DNA of 64,000 nt from Verrucomicrobiaceae bacterium (GCA_015075365.1 JABTUN010000001.1:2480001-2544000); one strand, 5' to 3'; counted from the stretch's first letter, positions 45,060 through 55,321 are shown. The notes: generated from the letters alone by a model not told the origin. Translations and numbers: made by a program.

Positions 45060-45217
45060 GCGCGTGTTGTTAGCATGAGCGCGCCGGTCGTGGCAATGGC
45101 GAAATGCGGGAGGGCGCGTGGACGTGGCGCGGGCGAAAATAACTTCTTATTCATGCGGCGCGGGCGGTTGCCGTCATCCCGGCGGGCTTTCCTGGCGTGA
45201 ACCACCTCCTTTTTCCC

Positions 45218-46582
45218 ATGAAAATGCGCCACGCCCTGTCCTCCGCCCTGCTTTCCGCCAGCTTCGCCACCGCCCAGCTCCCGGACGGCGCCGCCATCAG
45301 CCTTTCGCACGGCACGGCGGCCAACTCCTCCCGCGTCACGATCACGGACCCGGGCAACCATGTGTGGACGCTGCAAAGCTCCCCGAACCTGGACGACTGG
45401 ACCGATGTGCAGAGCTACAAGGTGCACAATGGCCGGCTGGACACGACCGTGGCGCACGCGTCCTCCACGACGCAGTTGTTTTACCGCACGATCTACTCCG
45501 CCGCGCTGCAGGGAACGATCACGAGCACGACCGCGAGCGCGCTGGTGCTGCCCGCCACGCCCTATGACTATGATAATCCGGCGCTGCCGCCGGCCTTTGC
45601 CGTGAATCCCATCGCCGGGCAGGACAACATGCCCGCCGGCAATGTGACCACGGATGCCGGGGCGAAGCTGGGCCGCATTCTTTTCTACGACAAGCGCCTT
45701 TCGCTGAACCAGACGGTGTCCTGCTCCTCCTGCCATCAGCAGGCGAATGGATTCTCCGATCCGGACCGGTTCAGCCGGGGTTTTGAGGGCGGGCGCACGG
45801 ACCGCAACTCGATGGGCCTCTCCAACGCGCGCTGGTACCAGCGTGAGTCCTTTTTCTGGGACGAGCGCTCCGCGACGCTGGAGATCCAGGTGCTCCAGCC
45901 GATCCAGAACCCGGTGGAGATGGGCATGACGCTGCCCGCGCTGGAGGCGCGGCTGGGCGCGGAGCCCTTTTACACGGACCTCTTCAATCAAGTCTTTGGC
46001 AGCCCGGCGGTGACCTCCGACCGCATCGCCCGCGCGCTGGCGCAGTTTGTGCGCTCGATCATCTCGGTCAGCTCCCGCTACGACGCGGCGCGCGCGGCGA
46101 ACTTTGCCATCGGCGCGGGCTGGTCGAACCAGGAGGAGCAGGGAAGGCAGCTCTTCAACGCGCCGGGGAGCTGCAGCGCGTGCCATGGCACGGACAACTT
46201 TGTCCCCGGGCCGAACATCTTTAACAACGGCCTGGAATTCCCCTATGTCGATCTCGGGCGTGGCGGCGTGACCGGCAACGCGGCGGACAATGGCAAGTTC
46301 AAGGTGGGCTCCCTGCGCAACATCGCGCTGACCGCGCCCTACATGCACGACGGGCGCTTTGCCACGTTGGAGCAGGTGGTGGACTTTTACAGCAACCAGG
46401 TGGTGGACAATCCGAACCTCTCCCCGCCGCTGCGCCTGCCGCCGCAGCAGGGCGGGGGCGTGCGCCGGCCGAACTTCACCGCACAGCAGCGCGCGGCGCT
46501 CGTCGCCTTCATGCGCTCGCTGACGGATCCATCCCTCGCCACCGATCCGAAATACAGCGATCCTTTCAATTACGGCAACTGA
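45218..46582 (+). CDS. Di-haem cytochrome c peroxidase (MauG/CCP family)
   Basis: The protein is 454 aa from ATG 45218; an upstream ATG would add seven residues. The signal peptide ends near TAQ. An N-terminal beta-sandwich-like extension (about 20-110) is followed by a domain with two haem motifs, CSSCH (169-173) and CSACHG (about 318-323), plus LSLNQTVSC, GMTLPALEARLG and APYMHDGRFATLEQVVDFY. The last is the conserved substrate-side motif. It probably reduces peroxide, or oxidises a substrate, outside the cytoplasm. Confidence 0.9.
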   Translation: MKMRHALSSALLSASFATAQLPDGAAISLSHGTAANSSRVTITDPGNHVWTLQSSPNLDDWTDVQSYKVHNGRLDTTVAHASSTTQLFYRTIYSAALQGTITSTTASALVLPATPYDYDNPALPPAFAVNPIAGQDNMPAGNVTTDAGAKLGRILFYDKRLSLNQTVSCSSCHQQANGFSDPDRFSRGFEGGRTDRNSMGLSNARWYQRESFFWDERSATLEIQVLQPIQNPVEMGMTLPALEARLGAEPFYTDLFNQVFGSPAVTSDRIARALAQFVRSIISVSSRYDAARAANFAIGAGWSNQEEQGRQLFNAPGSCSACHGTDNFVPGPNIFNNGLEFPYVDLGRGGVTGNAADNGKFKVGSLRNIALTAPYMHDGRFATLEQVVDFYSNQVVDNPNLSPPLRLPPQQGGGVRRPNFTAQQRAALVAFMRSLTDPSLATDPKYSDPFNYGN

Positions 46583-46719
46583 GCCGCCTGCGCCGGAACG
46601 CCCAGGGCAGCGCCGGAAACGCGGCGGGCATGCCCGTCCCTGCGCCCGGTCTTTTTCTCCCGCGGGGCGTGACGGACGACGAAAGCTGTGTCATGGCGCG
46701 GGCGTTGTTTGCCTCCGCC

Positions 46720-47691
46720 ATGAAACGCCTCCTCCTGACCACCGCCGCCGTCTTTCTCTCCCTCGCCGCCCGCGCCGCCGAGTTCACCGTCGAAGAAACG
46801 AAAACGGGAGGCGCGGTGGTGAAGGTGGACGGCCAGGTGTTCGCCGAATACGTCGTCGATCAGGCCAACAAGCCCTACCTGTGGCCGATTTACGGCCCGA
46901 CGGGCAAGTCCATGACGCGCGCCTACCCGATGAAGGATGTGCCGGGCGAGAAACAGGACCATCCGCACCACCGCGGGCTGAACTTCGGCCATGAGAGCAT
47001 CGGCGGCTACGACACCTGGGCGGAAAAGGCCACCTTTGGCACGAATCCCAAAACGAGCGAGCGGCTGAAGCACCTGGGCGCAATCAAGCACCGCAGCTAC
47101 AAGGAGCTGAAGGGCGGCGGCAGCGGCGTCATCCACGCGCTGTCCGATTATGTCGATCAGGAGGGCAAGGTCATCATCACCGAGGACCGCAAGATGACCT
47201 TCAAGGTGGAGGGTGACACGCGTGTGATCGACGTGGACATCGACCTCATCGCCTCGCAGGGCAATGTGGTCGTCGATGACAAAAAAGACTCCGGCCTGAG
47301 CATCCGCGTGCCGCACAGCATGTCCGTCGATGCCAAGGAAGGCGGCAAAATCATCAACAGCAACGGCGACACCGACGCCGCCGCCTGGGGCAAGCGCGCG
47401 GCCTGGTGTGACTTTCACGGCCCGGTGGAGGGAGAGCACCTGGGCATCGCCATGCTGAACCATCCCGCCAGCTTCCGTCATCCGACGCCCTGGCACGCGC
47501 GCACCTACGGCCTGTTCACCGCAAATCCTTTTGGCCTCTCCCAGTTGAAGATCCAGGCTGAGAGCGGCGCGCTGGAACTGAAAAAAGAGGAGCGCATCAA
47601 GCTGCGCCACCGCTTCATCTTCCACAAAGGTGACGAAAAGGCCGCGAAGATCGCCGAAGCCTTCGAAGCCTACGTCAAGGAGGCAAAGTAA
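46720..47691 (+). CDS. Secreted DUF6807 (PmoA-like) protein
   Basis: The protein is 323 aa from ATG 46720, which opens a clear signal peptide (1-20). Conserved features are KPYLWPIYGPTGKSMTRAYP, PGEKQDHPHHRGLNFGHESI and the PVEGEHLGIAMLNHPASF segment of the DUF6807/PmoA family. Function is unproven. Such genes are frequent in planctomycete and verrucomicrobial carbohydrate clusters. Confidence 0.87.
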   Translation: MKRLLLTTAAVFLSLAARAAEFTVEETKTGGAVVKVDGQVFAEYVVDQANKPYLWPIYGPTGKSMTRAYPMKDVPGEKQDHPHHRGLNFGHESIGGYDTWAEKATFGTNPKTSERLKHLGAIKHRSYKELKGGGSGVIHALSDYVDQEGKVIITEDRKMTFKVEGDTRVIDVDIDLIASQGNVVVDDKKDSGLSIRVPHSMSVDAKEGGKIINSNGDTDAAAWGKRAAWCDFHGPVEGEHLGIAMLNHPASFRHPTPWHARTYGLFTANPFGLSQLKIQAESGALELKKEERIKLRHRFIFHKGDEKAAKIAEAFEAYVKEAK

Positions 47692-47736
47692 GCCTGGCAG
47701 GTTTCAAGTTTCACGATCACCCCGCCCGCCTGGAAC

Positions 47737-49053
47737 ATGAAACCGGGAACCCACGCCGTCCTTGCCGCGCTTCTCATCGCGGCGGCCGCCGGGCACGCCG
47801 ATGACTGGCCGCAGTGGCTCGGCCCGCAACGCGACGCCGTATGGCGCGAGGCCGGCATCGTGGACACTTTTCCCGAAGGCGGGCCGAAGGTGCTGTGGCG
47901 CGTGAAAACCGGCGGCGGATACACCGGCCCGGCCGTCGCGGACGGCAAAGTCTATCTGATGGACCGCCAGGTGGCGGAGAGAAGCAGCGTGCCGGGCAAC
48001 GCCTTTGCCCGCGGCGTCATTCCCGGCACGGAGCGGGTGCTCTGCCTCGACGCGAAGACCGGCGCGCAGGTGTGGGAGCATCGCTACGACTGCACCTACA
48101 CGATGAGCTACTCCACCGGGCCGCGCTGCACGCCACTGGTGAGCGGCGGCAAGGTGTGGACGCTCGGCGCGGAGGGAAACCTGCTCTGTCTCGACGCGGC
48201 GAACGGCAAGGTGCTGTGGTCGCATGACTTCAAGGCGGAGTTTGGCGCGAAAACACCGCAGTGGGGCTTCGCCGGGCACCCGCTGCTCGATGACCGGCGC
48301 CTGATCTGCCTGGTCGGCGGCCCTGGCAGCGTGGCGATGGCTTTTGACAAGGATTCTGGCAAGGAGCTGTGGCGCGCGCTCGACGCGCGCGAGCCCGGCT
48401 ACTGCCCGCCGACGATGATCGAGCACGATGGAGCGAAACAACTCGTCCTCTGGCATCCACAGGCCGTCAACGTGCTCGATCCTGCGAGCGGGAAGATGTT
48501 GTGGTCCCATCCGTGGGATGTGCGCTTTGGCCTCACCATCGCCACGCCGCGCCTCGTGGACGATTTTCTCTTTTTCAGCTCCTTTTACACCAGTTCCAAA
48601 TGCTTCCGGCCCGGTGGCACGCTTGTGTGGGAGGGAAAAAGCTTCAGCGAAAAGAACACTGACACGCTGCACAGCCTCATGAGCACACCCTTCGTCGAAA
48701 ACGGCCACATCTACGGCGTGTGCAGCTACGGCCAGCTCCGCTGCCTCAAACTCGAAACCGGGGAGCGCGTGTGGGAGACCATGGCCGCCACCACGGGAGG
48801 CCCCGAGGTGCGTTGGGCGAACGCTTTCATCATCAAGCACGAGGACCGCTTCTTCCTCGCCAACGAGCAGGGCGACCTCATCATCGCGAAAATGACGCCC
48901 AAAGGCTACGAGGAGCTCAGCCGTGCCAGATTGCTCAAACCCACCACCACCGACCCGCGTCGAGCCGTCGTGTGGTCGCATCCGGCTTTTGCCAACAAGT
49001 GCGTCTTCATGCGCAACGACGAGGAGATCGTATGCGCCTCGCTCGCGAAGTGA
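47737..49053 (+). CDS. Secreted PQQ-type beta-propeller repeat protein
   Basis: The protein is 438 aa with a signal peptide (1-21). The mature start DDWPQWLGPQRDAVWREAGI is the hallmark of this phylum-specific family. Propeller repeats such as GKVYLMDRQ, LCLDAKTGAQVWEHRYD, LLCLDAANGKVLWSHDF and FDKDSGKELWRALD follow the PQQ pattern. Catalysis is uncertain because most members lack PQQ ligands. It lies 45 bp after the DUF6807 gene. A pair of hairpins follows the stop. Confidence 0.9.
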   Translation: MKPGTHAVLAALLIAAAAGHADDWPQWLGPQRDAVWREAGIVDTFPEGGPKVLWRVKTGGGYTGPAVADGKVYLMDRQVAERSSVPGNAFARGVIPGTERVLCLDAKTGAQVWEHRYDCTYTMSYSTGPRCTPLVSGGKVWTLGAEGNLLCLDAANGKVLWSHDFKAEFGAKTPQWGFAGHPLLDDRRLICLVGGPGSVAMAFDKDSGKELWRALDAREPGYCPPTMIEHDGAKQLVLWHPQAVNVLDPASGKMLWSHPWDVRFGLTIATPRLVDDFLFFSSFYTSSKCFRPGGTLVWEGKSFSEKNTDTLHSLMSTPFVENGHIYGVCSYGQLRCLKLETGERVWETMAATTGGPEVRWANAFIIKHEDRFFLANEQGDLIIAKMTPKGYEELSRARLLKPTTTDPRRAVVWSHPAFANKCVFMRNDEEIVCASLAK

Positions 49054-49080
49054 CAGCAGATGGCTGAGGCGGGAAGCAGC

Positions 49081-49120
49081 CCTGTTCCTGAGGAACAGGA
49101 TCTTGTTGCACAGCAACAAG
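49081..49120. repeat. Two adjacent perfect hairpins between convergent genes
   Basis: 49081-49099 is CCTGTTCC/GGAACAGG with a TGA loop. 49102-49120 is CTTGTTGC/GCAACAAG with an ACA loop. Both have perfect 8-bp stems and triloops and fill the gap between the PQQ-propeller stop (49053) and the glpK stop (49122). A partial T-run (ACTACTTTTC) follows on the plus strand, so they may stop transcription from both sides. The GTTCC..GGAAC core recurs after metK. Confidence 0.75.
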
Positions 49121-49121
49121 A

Positions 49122-50603
49122 CTACTTTTCCCACGCCTTCGCACGGCTGAGCGCACGCTCCCAGCCCGCGGTGGTTTGGGCGCGCGCGGCGGGTTTCATG
49201 GCAGGTTTGAAGGTGCGGTCGATCTGCCAGTGTTTCGCGAGGTCGGCCTGGTTTTTCCAGAAGCCGACGGCGAGGCCGGCGAGGCTGGCGGCGCCAAGCG
49301 CGGTGGTTTCACTGACCTTGGGACGCACGACGGGCACGCCGAGGAGGTCGGACTGCATTTGCATGAGGAGATTGTTCATGCTGGCGCCGCCATCGACGCG
49401 GAGCTGCTTCAACTGGATGCCGGAGTCGGCCTGCATGGCCTTGAGGATGTCCATGACCTGCAGCGCGATGCCTTCCAGCGCCGCGCGGGCGATGTGGGCG
49501 GCGGTGGTGCCGCGCGTCATGCCGACGAGCGTGCCGCGCGCATAGGCGTCCCAGTGCGGCGCGCCGAGCCCGGCAAAGGCGGGCACGAGATAGACGCCGC
49601 CGGTGTCCGGCACGCTGGCGGCGAGCGCCTCGACCTCGCTGGACTTGCGGATGATGCCGAGCCCATCGCGCAGCCATTGAATCGCCGCCCCGGCGATGAA
49701 GACGCTGCCTTCCAGCGCATACTCGGTGCGTCCGCCGATGCGCCACGCGACGGTGGTGAGCAGTTTGTTTTTCGACGCGATGGGTTTGGTGCCGGTGTTC
49801 ATGAGCATGAAGCAACCGGTGCCATAGGTGTTCTTCACCATGCCGGGCTGCGTGCAGATCTGGCCGAAGAGCGCAGCCTGCTGGTCGCCGGCGATGCCTG
49901 CGACGGGGATGGAGCCGCCAAGCAGGCTCGTCTCGCCGAACACGCCGCTGGAATCGCGCACCTCCGGCAGCATGGAGCGCGGCACGCCGAAGATTTTGAG
50001 CAGCTCGTCATCCCAGGTGCCTTTGCGGATGTCGTAGAGCATGGTGCGGGAGGCATTGCTGACGTCGGTGGCGTGGACTTTGCCACCGGTGAGATTCCAG
50101 AGCAGCCAGGTGTCGATGGTACCAAAGGCCAGCTCACCCTTGGCCGCGCGCGCCTTGAGGCCCTTCACGTTTTGCAGCATCCACTGCACCTTCGTGGCGG
50201 AGAAGTAGGCATCGACGACGAGGCCGGTCTTGCGCTGGATGAGCTTGTCGAGCTTTTGCGCGCGCAGTTTGTCGCAGATGGAGGCAGTGCGGCGATCCTG
50301 CCAGACGATGGCGTTGCACACAGGCTTTCCAGTCTGGCGATCCCACACGACGGTGGTCTCGCGCTGGTTCGTGATGCCGATGGCGGCGACGTCCGCGGGC
50401 TTGGCGCGCGCTTTTTGCAGCGCCTCGGCGGCCACGCCAGCCTGCGTGGCCCAGATCTCCTGCGCATCGTGCTCCACCCAGCCGGGCTTCGGAAAAATCT
50501 GCCGGAACTCCTTCTGCGCGACGGCGACGATGCCTCCATCGTGATCGAAAAGAATGGCGCGCGAGCTGGTGGTGCCCTGATCGAGTGCGAGGATGTATTT
50601 CAT
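49122..50603 (-). CDS. glpK: Glycerol kinase
   Basis: The protein is 493 aa, full length for the family. It opens [18 protein letters not shown] with the phosphate-binding loop. It has [19 protein letters not shown] and [19 protein letters not shown], and the C-terminal [24 protein letters not shown] signature of FGGY kinases. It makes glycerol-3-phosphate from glycerol and ATP. No glpF or glpD is adjacent. Confidence 0.97.
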   Translation of the reverse strand: MKYILALDQGTTSSRAILFDHDGGIVAVAQKEFRQIFPKPGWVEHDAQEIWATQAGVAAEALQKARAKPADVAAIGITNQRETTVVWDRQTGKPVCNAIVWQDRRTASICDKLRAQKLDKLIQRKTGLVVDAYFSATKVQWMLQNVKGLKARAAKGELAFGTIDTWLLWNLTGGKVHATDVSNASRTMLYDIRKGTWDDELLKIFGVPRSMLPEVRDSSGVFGETSLLGGSIPVAGIAGDQQAALFGQICTQPGMVKNTYGTGCFMLMNTGTKPIASKNKLLTTVAWRIGGRTEYALEGSVFIAGAAIQWLRDGLGIIRKSSEVEALAASVPDTGGVYLVPAFAGLGAPHWDAYARGTLVGMTRGTTAAHIARAALEGIALQVMDILKAMQADSGIQLKQLRVDGGASMNNLLMQMQSDLLGVPVVRPKVSETTALGAASLAGLAVGFWKNQADLAKHWQIDRTFKPAMKPAARAQTTAGWERALSRAKAWEK

Positions 50604-50763
50604 GGCTGGTGCGCCGGTTGTACCGTGGAGCGAGGGCTGGCGTCAATGATTTCAACGAGCGCCGCGCATTTCCGCAACGGCTACAAATTGGACGGGAACA
50701 TGTAATTGGCTTTTTCAGCACGGATTGAATACGATCCGCCCGCTACCATCCAAATCACCCGCC

Positions 50764-51435
50764 ATGCAAACCCAGACCATTCCTCCCGCAGTGCCGCTTT
50801 CATCGAGTGTCACCCCCACGCTGCCGAAGCGCAGCTTTTGGAAGCATCCTCTCGTCATCACGCTGTGCGTCCTCGTCGCGCTCGGCGGCATCGCCACCGC
50901 CACGACCGCGTGGTGGGTGAAGAGCAACTTTGATCCCGCCCCCTTCACACCCGTGGCGCTGAACGCGCAGGAGCAGCAGGCCTTTGAGCAGAAGATTCAG
51001 GCGATCTCGAACCCGGCACCTGCCGCCGCAGACCTCGACAAACGCACACTCGTGATCACTGAACGCGAGGTGAACGCCTGGCTGGCGAAGAACGAGTTGG
51101 GCGAGAGCGTGCTGGTGCGTTTTGGCCCTGGCAAGATCAACGCGGCGGTGATCCTGGCGCTGCCACCGGATTTTCCCTTCCTGGCCGGTCAGAAGATCAA
51201 GGTCAGCCTGGCGCTGGCGGCACACCTCAACGAAACGGGCCGTCATTTCGCCCTCATGGTGGATGACGTGTCCGTCGGCGGCCTGCCGCTGCCAAATGAC
51301 TGGATCGGCGGCGTCAAGGGCATGAATCTCGTCGATGAATCGGCGAAGAAGGATCCCGCGATGGAGCAGTTCCTCAAAGGCATCCGCAAGTTCGAGATCG
51401 CCAACGGCAACGTGACAGTGAGCCTGAACGAGTAA
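50764..51435 (+). CDS. Single-pass membrane protein, unknown
   Basis: The protein is 223 aa from ATG 50764. A Pro/Ser-rich N-terminus leads to one transmembrane helix (about 29-49, HPLVITLCVLVALGGIATAT). An extracytoplasmic domain with KRTLVITEREVNAWLAKNEL and KIKVSLALAAHLN segments follows, then MVDDVSVGGLPLPNDWIGG. The pattern recalls lipid-binding DUF2993-like beta-cup proteins, but I cannot confirm a family. A strong terminator follows the stop. Confidence 0.75.
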   Translation: MQTQTIPPAVPLSSSVTPTLPKRSFWKHPLVITLCVLVALGGIATATTAWWVKSNFDPAPFTPVALNAQEQQAFEQKIQAISNPAPAAADLDKRTLVITEREVNAWLAKNELGESVLVRFGPGKINAAVILALPPDFPFLAGQKIKVSLALAAHLNETGRHFALMVDDVSVGGLPLPNDWIGGVKGMNLVDESAKKDPAMEQFLKGIRKFEIANGNVTVSLNE

Positions 51436-51452
51436 GCGCTGAAATCATCCTG

Positions 51453-51487
51453 AAGCCCCGCATTGCACGAGCAGCGCGGGGCTTTTT
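51453..51487 (+). terminator. Intrinsic terminator between convergent genes
   Basis: The stem AAGCCCCGC (51453-51461) pairs with GCGGGGCTT (51475-51483) around a 13-base loop. The stem's T-rich 3' side runs on to TTTTTGTT. It lies 18 bp after the stop at 51435 and just before the convergent mutL stop at 51493. On the minus strand the run of A before the stem makes it potentially bidirectional. Confidence 0.85.
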
Positions 51488-51492
51488 GTTGC

Positions 51493-53343
51493 TCAACCGG
51501 GCGCGCGGCGGCCGAATTTGCGCTCCAGTTCTGCGGTGCTGATCTGCACGAGCGTGGGGCGGCCATGCGGACAGCAGTAGGGCATCTCGCAGGTGAAGAG
51601 GTCCTTCAATAGCGCCTGCAGCTCGGGGATGGAGAGCGCGTCATTGCTCTTCACGGAGGCGCGGCACGCGGTGGTGGCGATGGCGTCCTCGCTGAGACGG
51701 AGTGAGGATGATTTGGCGCTAAGACTGCGCAGCTCTTCAATGACGTCGTCAAGCCACGCTGCGGGATCGTCGGTTTTCAAAAACGCGGGCACGGCCTCGA
51801 CTTTGAAAGTGTTGGGGCCGAACGAGTCGATCTCGATGCCCAGGCGGCCAAGCGCGGCAAGATTCTGCCGCAGCAGGTCTGCATCGCGCGGCGTCGTTTG
51901 CAGCGTGATGGGCATGAGGAGGCGCTGGCAGGGCACGCCGCCGCTTTCCAGCGCGCGGCGGATTTTTTCGAAGTTCACACGCTCATGTGCGGCGTGCTGG
52001 TCCATCAGCACAAGGCCCTCCGCGCTTTCCATGAGCACATACAGTTTCTGCAGCACGCCGATGATCCGAAAATCAGGCGCTTCGGTCTTTTCGGCTGGTC
52101 TGGCCGTTTTCTCCGAAGATTGGATTGGGGGCGCCGGAGGCTCCGCTGACGTTTTTTCGACCTGCGGAGCCGGCGCAGGCACATGCGGCACCGGCTGGAT
52201 CGAAGGCTGTTGTGGCGCGGCCTGTCTCAGCGGCGCGGACGCGCGCTCAACAGGCATCGAAAACTGCTCCTGGCGCGCGGCGGGAGTTGTTTCCGGAGAC
52301 GGTCGGAGCACGAGAGCAGGTTTCGCGGGCGCGTGGCCCGTGGGCAGTTTGTTCGCGTTTTCGAGCGTGCGGCTGATGGCGCGCGAAATGGCCTCGCGCA
52401 CGGCATTCCCATCGTGAAAGCGCACCTCCTTCTTCGCCGGATGCACGTTCACATCAAAGGCGTGCGGGTCCATCTGGATGAAAAGGAAGGTGATGGGATA
52501 CTGTCCCTTCATGAGCGCGGTGTGATAGCCCTCGCGCAGGCCATACGAGATGCTGCTGCTTTCAATGGGACGCCCGTTCAGATAGGTTGTCTGCATCTGG
52601 CGGTTCGAGCGGCTCATGCCGGGTCCGCCGATGTAGCCGCTGATCGTGATGCCGTGAATCGTCTGTTCCTCGACCTTGAGCAGGCGCGAGGCGAGTTCCT
52701 CGCCCGCGAGGCCGCGAATGCGCTCCAGCATGTCGCGCGTGGCGGGGAGATGCAGCACGAGTTCCCCATTGTGCGTGAGCGTGAATGCGACGTGAGGATT
52801 TGCGATGGCATGGAGGCGCAATTGCTGCTCGACGTGCGCAAACTCCGTCGGCTCCGTGCGCAGGAACTTCCTGCGCGCGGGCACATTGAAGAACAATGAG
52901 CGCGCCTCGATCACCGTGCCGGGCGCGCCACCGTGATCGCGAACAGCCACAAGCTTGCCGCCATTGACCTCGACCTCTGTGCCGACGAGCGAATCCCTTT
53001 CGCGCGTGGCAAGTCGGAAACGCGACACGCTGGCGATGCTGGGCAGCGCCTCGCCGCGAAAACCAAAGGTCGTGATCGCGCCAAGGTCCTCCTTCGTGCG
53101 GATTTTGCTCGTGGCGTGGCGTTCGAGGCAGAGCATCGCGTCCTCGCGGTCCATGCCGCTGCCGTCATCGACGATGCGGATCATAGCACAACCGCCACGC
53201 TGCGCGTGCACCTCCACATGACGCGCACCGGCGTCGAGGCTGTTTTCCACCAGTTCGCGCACAAGCGCGGCGGGCCGCTCCACGACCTCCCCGGCTGCCA
53301 CCTGGCTGGCGAGGGCGTCGGGAAGGATACGGATTTTTGACAT
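51493..53343 (-). CDS. mutL: DNA mismatch repair protein MutL
   Basis: The protein is 616 aa from ATG 53343 (MSKIRILPDALASQVAAGEVV). The N-terminal GHKL ATPase has ELVENSLDAGA, DDGSGMDREDA, TSKI..LGAITTFGFRGEAL. A Pro/Ala-rich linker covers about 330-415. The C-terminal domain carries the endonuclease motif DQHA..E....E (MDQHAAHERVNFEKI) and CPHGRP near the end. It is therefore predicted to be a nicking MutL of the kind found in organisms without MutH. The longer open frame upstream of 53343 is non-coding. It is divergent from the HesB gene. Confidence 0.95.
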   Translation of the reverse strand: MSKIRILPDALASQVAAGEVVERPAALVRELVENSLDAGARHVEVHAQRGGCAMIRIVDDGSGMDREDAMLCLERHATSKIRTKEDLGAITTFGFRGEALPSIASVSRFRLATRERDSLVGTEVEVNGGKLVAVRDHGGAPGTVIEARSLFFNVPARRKFLRTEPTEFAHVEQQLRLHAIANPHVAFTLTHNGELVLHLPATRDMLERIRGLAGEELASRLLKVEEQTIHGITISGYIGGPGMSRSNRQMQTTYLNGRPIESSSISYGLREGYHTALMKGQYPITFLFIQMDPHAFDVNVHPAKKEVRFHDGNAVREAISRAISRTLENANKLPTGHAPAKPALVLRPSPETTPAARQEQFSMPVERASAPLRQAAPQQPSIQPVPHVPAPAPQVEKTSAEPPAPPIQSSEKTARPAEKTEAPDFRIIGVLQKLYVLMESAEGLVLMDQHAAHERVNFEKIRRALESGGVPCQRLLMPITLQTTPRDADLLRQNLAALGRLGIEIDSFGPNTFKVEAVPAFLKTDDPAAWLDDVIEELRSLSAKSSSLRLSEDAIATTACRASVKSNDALSIPELQALLKDLFTCEMPYCCPHGRPTLVQISTAELERKFGRRAPG

Positions 53344-53475
53344 GGCGTGATGGAAGGCGTGGGCGGGCCGCGTAGCGCTCTGCAAGGATCGGCGGGCCTT
53401 CACTCTTGGCCCGCTGCCTGCTCTTTGCAAACCGGCGGCCTTGACTTCGCGAATGTCCGCCCCAATTCCAACCGC

Positions 53476-53808
53476 ATGATTTCCATCACCGACTCCGCCG
53501 CTCGCCACCTCCGGGAGACGCTTGCCGACAAGGCCTCGCTCCCCGGCTACGGCCTGCGTCTGCGCGTGGAGAAAGGCGGCTGCGCCGGCATGCAGTATGT
53601 GATGCAAATGGACCAGGCGGCCGCGACTGACCAAGTGCAGACAGAGCATGGCGTGAGTGTCATCATCGACGCGGAAAGCCTGAAATTCCTGTCCGGCTGC
53701 GAGCTCGATTATGAAGATAGCTTAAATGATGCCGGTTTTAAGCTCAGAAACCCCAATGCAGCCCGTAGTTGTGGTTGTGGAACATCCTTTGAACCTCTTT
53801 CAAAATGA
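53476..53808 (+). CDS. HesB/IscA-family iron-sulfur assembly protein
   Basis: The protein is 110 aa from ATG 53476. It has the A-type carrier pattern: MISITDSAARHLRETL, a first cysteine in KGGCAGMQY, and the C-terminal pair SCGCGTSF. It accepts or delivers Fe-S clusters. It is divergent from mutL across 132 bp. Confidence 0.93.
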   Translation: MISITDSAARHLRETLADKASLPGYGLRLRVEKGGCAGMQYVMQMDQAAATDQVQTEHGVSVIIDAESLKFLSGCELDYEDSLNDAGFKLRNPNAARSCGCGTSFEPLSK

Positions 53809-53904
53809 ACTGTGGAACAGCAACCCGCCTGCCATTTTGTTCACAAAATTATCTTTTCAAATCTTTATAACCTTGTAGAATCTAGAGTGTAATTAGCCTG
53901 ATTT

Positions 53905-53910
53905 TATAAT
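53905..53910 (+). promoter_or_regulatory. Possible -10 box in an AT-rich promoter region
   Basis: TATAAT at 53905-53910 lies in a strikingly AT-rich stretch (about 53835-53925), 18 bases before the ATG at 53929. No convincing -35 box lies 16-18 bp upstream, so this is only suggestive. Confidence 0.3.
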
Positions 53911-53928
53911 AATTTTCGCAATTTTGCC

Positions 53929-54699
53929 ATGCACGTTCGATTTTTGAGTGACGGAAATGAATACCGCTCCTACGGCGGGGGAAATTTTTCCAAAAACAAA
54001 GATACCGGCGGTGTCTTCTGGTGGACGATCCTCATCACCTTCTTGATGGGCGTTGCCACTTTTTGCTGGTTTTTCAGCATCATGGTATTCTCGCATCCAG
54101 AGAAGCCGTTCAATTACCGCATTCTCGCGAAGTTCGACAAGCTCGACCCTCTGCGCAAATATTCGAGCTACACCGTCCCGGGAGGCAAGTTCCTGCCATC
54201 GCGTGATTTGCTCGCGGAGTTCTTCGCTTTTTCGCATGAGCAGCTCGCGGTCAAGAACGACATGCTCAAGCGCGCCTACATCCGCAACTACAAGCAGGAG
54301 CAGCCCATCTATGTCACCGGCGAGTATGAGGTGCTGCATGTTCGTCCCCTGACCGATGAAGATGTCGTCACCTCAGGGTGGGTGACGCGTGCGCGCTCGA
54401 CCGAACTGGAGGATGTCGAGGTGGAGATCGTGATGCCGGGCATGAAGGGAGCCGATCCGTATCAAGTGGGCGACCGCATCAAGCTCGACCAGAAAAACAC
54501 CTTCGCCGCCGCGCTGCATGTGCAGAAGTTTGATCATGACCGCGTGTGCGTGACGCTCATGCCACTGACTTATGAAGGCCTTGCCGGCAAAGAAGGCAAA
54601 TCATTCAAAATGACGCCGCCAGAGAAACTGAACATGCAGGCCTACTGGCCCATCTCTCGCGAGCCCGACGCTGAAAAGGTTGCCGTGCAGGGCGGTTAG
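53929..54699 (+). CDS. Single-pass membrane protein, unknown
   Basis: The protein is 256 aa. A short cytoplasmic lead (FLSDGNEYRSYGGGNFSKNK) precedes one transmembrane helix (about 28-52). A large extracytoplasmic domain follows: KFLPSRDLLAEFFAFSHEQL, NYKQEQPIYVTGEYEVLHVR, and a beta-rich VEVEIVMPGMKGADPYQVGD region. I believe it belongs to a conserved verrucomicrobial family, but I cannot name it. It has its own AT-rich leader. Confidence 0.78.
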   Translation: MHVRFLSDGNEYRSYGGGNFSKNKDTGGVFWWTILITFLMGVATFCWFFSIMVFSHPEKPFNYRILAKFDKLDPLRKYSSYTVPGGKFLPSRDLLAEFFAFSHEQLAVKNDMLKRAYIRNYKQEQPIYVTGEYEVLHVRPLTDEDVVTSGWVTRARSTELEDVEVEIVMPGMKGADPYQVGDRIKLDQKNTFAAALHVQKFDHDRVCVTLMPLTYEGLAGKEGKSFKMTPPEKLNMQAYWPISREPDAEKVAVQGG

Positions 54700-55321
54700 T
54701 GAGTGCATGACTCGATTGCCAGCGCCTGATTCGATCGCGTGAATCACTTTTTGCGCAGGCTTGCAACTGTGCCTCACAGTCTGCTCAATCGGCACACCTC
54801 TCCTCATTGTATCGATTGCGGGCTTGCTGCGTGCCAGAATCCGCCTGAGTGGGAAAAGTTGGGTCTCAAACATCTGCAGACTTCGCGCTAAAGAGCATTG
54901 AGGCCTTCAGGTCTCGGCAACACATGTTGGAGCCGCATGTTCATGTGCCTGGCACGGAGGCGGACAAGGCCCTTTCGATCACACATGGGCGCGTCTTGTG
55001 ATCCGCATCCAAGGCGAAAGAGACACGCTTAAAATCGCGCGCGGAGGAGCAGGCCAGATTGACAGCTCTCGGCATCGAGACGCCCGCCCGCACTCTCAAA
55101 AACGTTCCGCATCGGGTCTGAGCAAGCGATCCATGATGCGCGGAGACCGTCGGAATCGGTGGCTTGGTTCCAAAAAAAAACATCCCGGCAAGGTGTGTTG
55201 CTAGACCCCACCCCGTTTTGCGCCGCCAAGGCCGCTGGCGGACGTTTCGTGCCGGACTTTGTGAAACTTTTCACAAAATCGGGTTGCCGCTCCTCCCCTC
55301 GCCCGGATAATCGGCCTCCAG
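54700..55321. other. 622-bp gap without a supported gene
   Basis: Short frames exist on both strands but none has protein-like composition with a plausible start. I see no tRNA, no terminator with a T-run and no repeat family shared with the rest of the window. A run of nine A lies near 55172. The last about 60 bp before nuoH contain a GTGAAA/TTTCAC dyad that could be regulatory. It may hold an unrecognised RNA or decayed sequence. Confidence 0.4.

Noticed and set aside
43965..45200. 411-aa plus-strand frame after the delta-60 gene
   Set aside because: It runs antisense through the SirB1-like gene and has only low-complexity Val/Ala/Glu-rich sequence.
53347..53475. Upstream extension of the HesB gene, and of mutL past 53343
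   Set aside because: Both frames stay open across the divergent promoter region, but the conserved N-termini begin at MISITDS and MSKIRIL.
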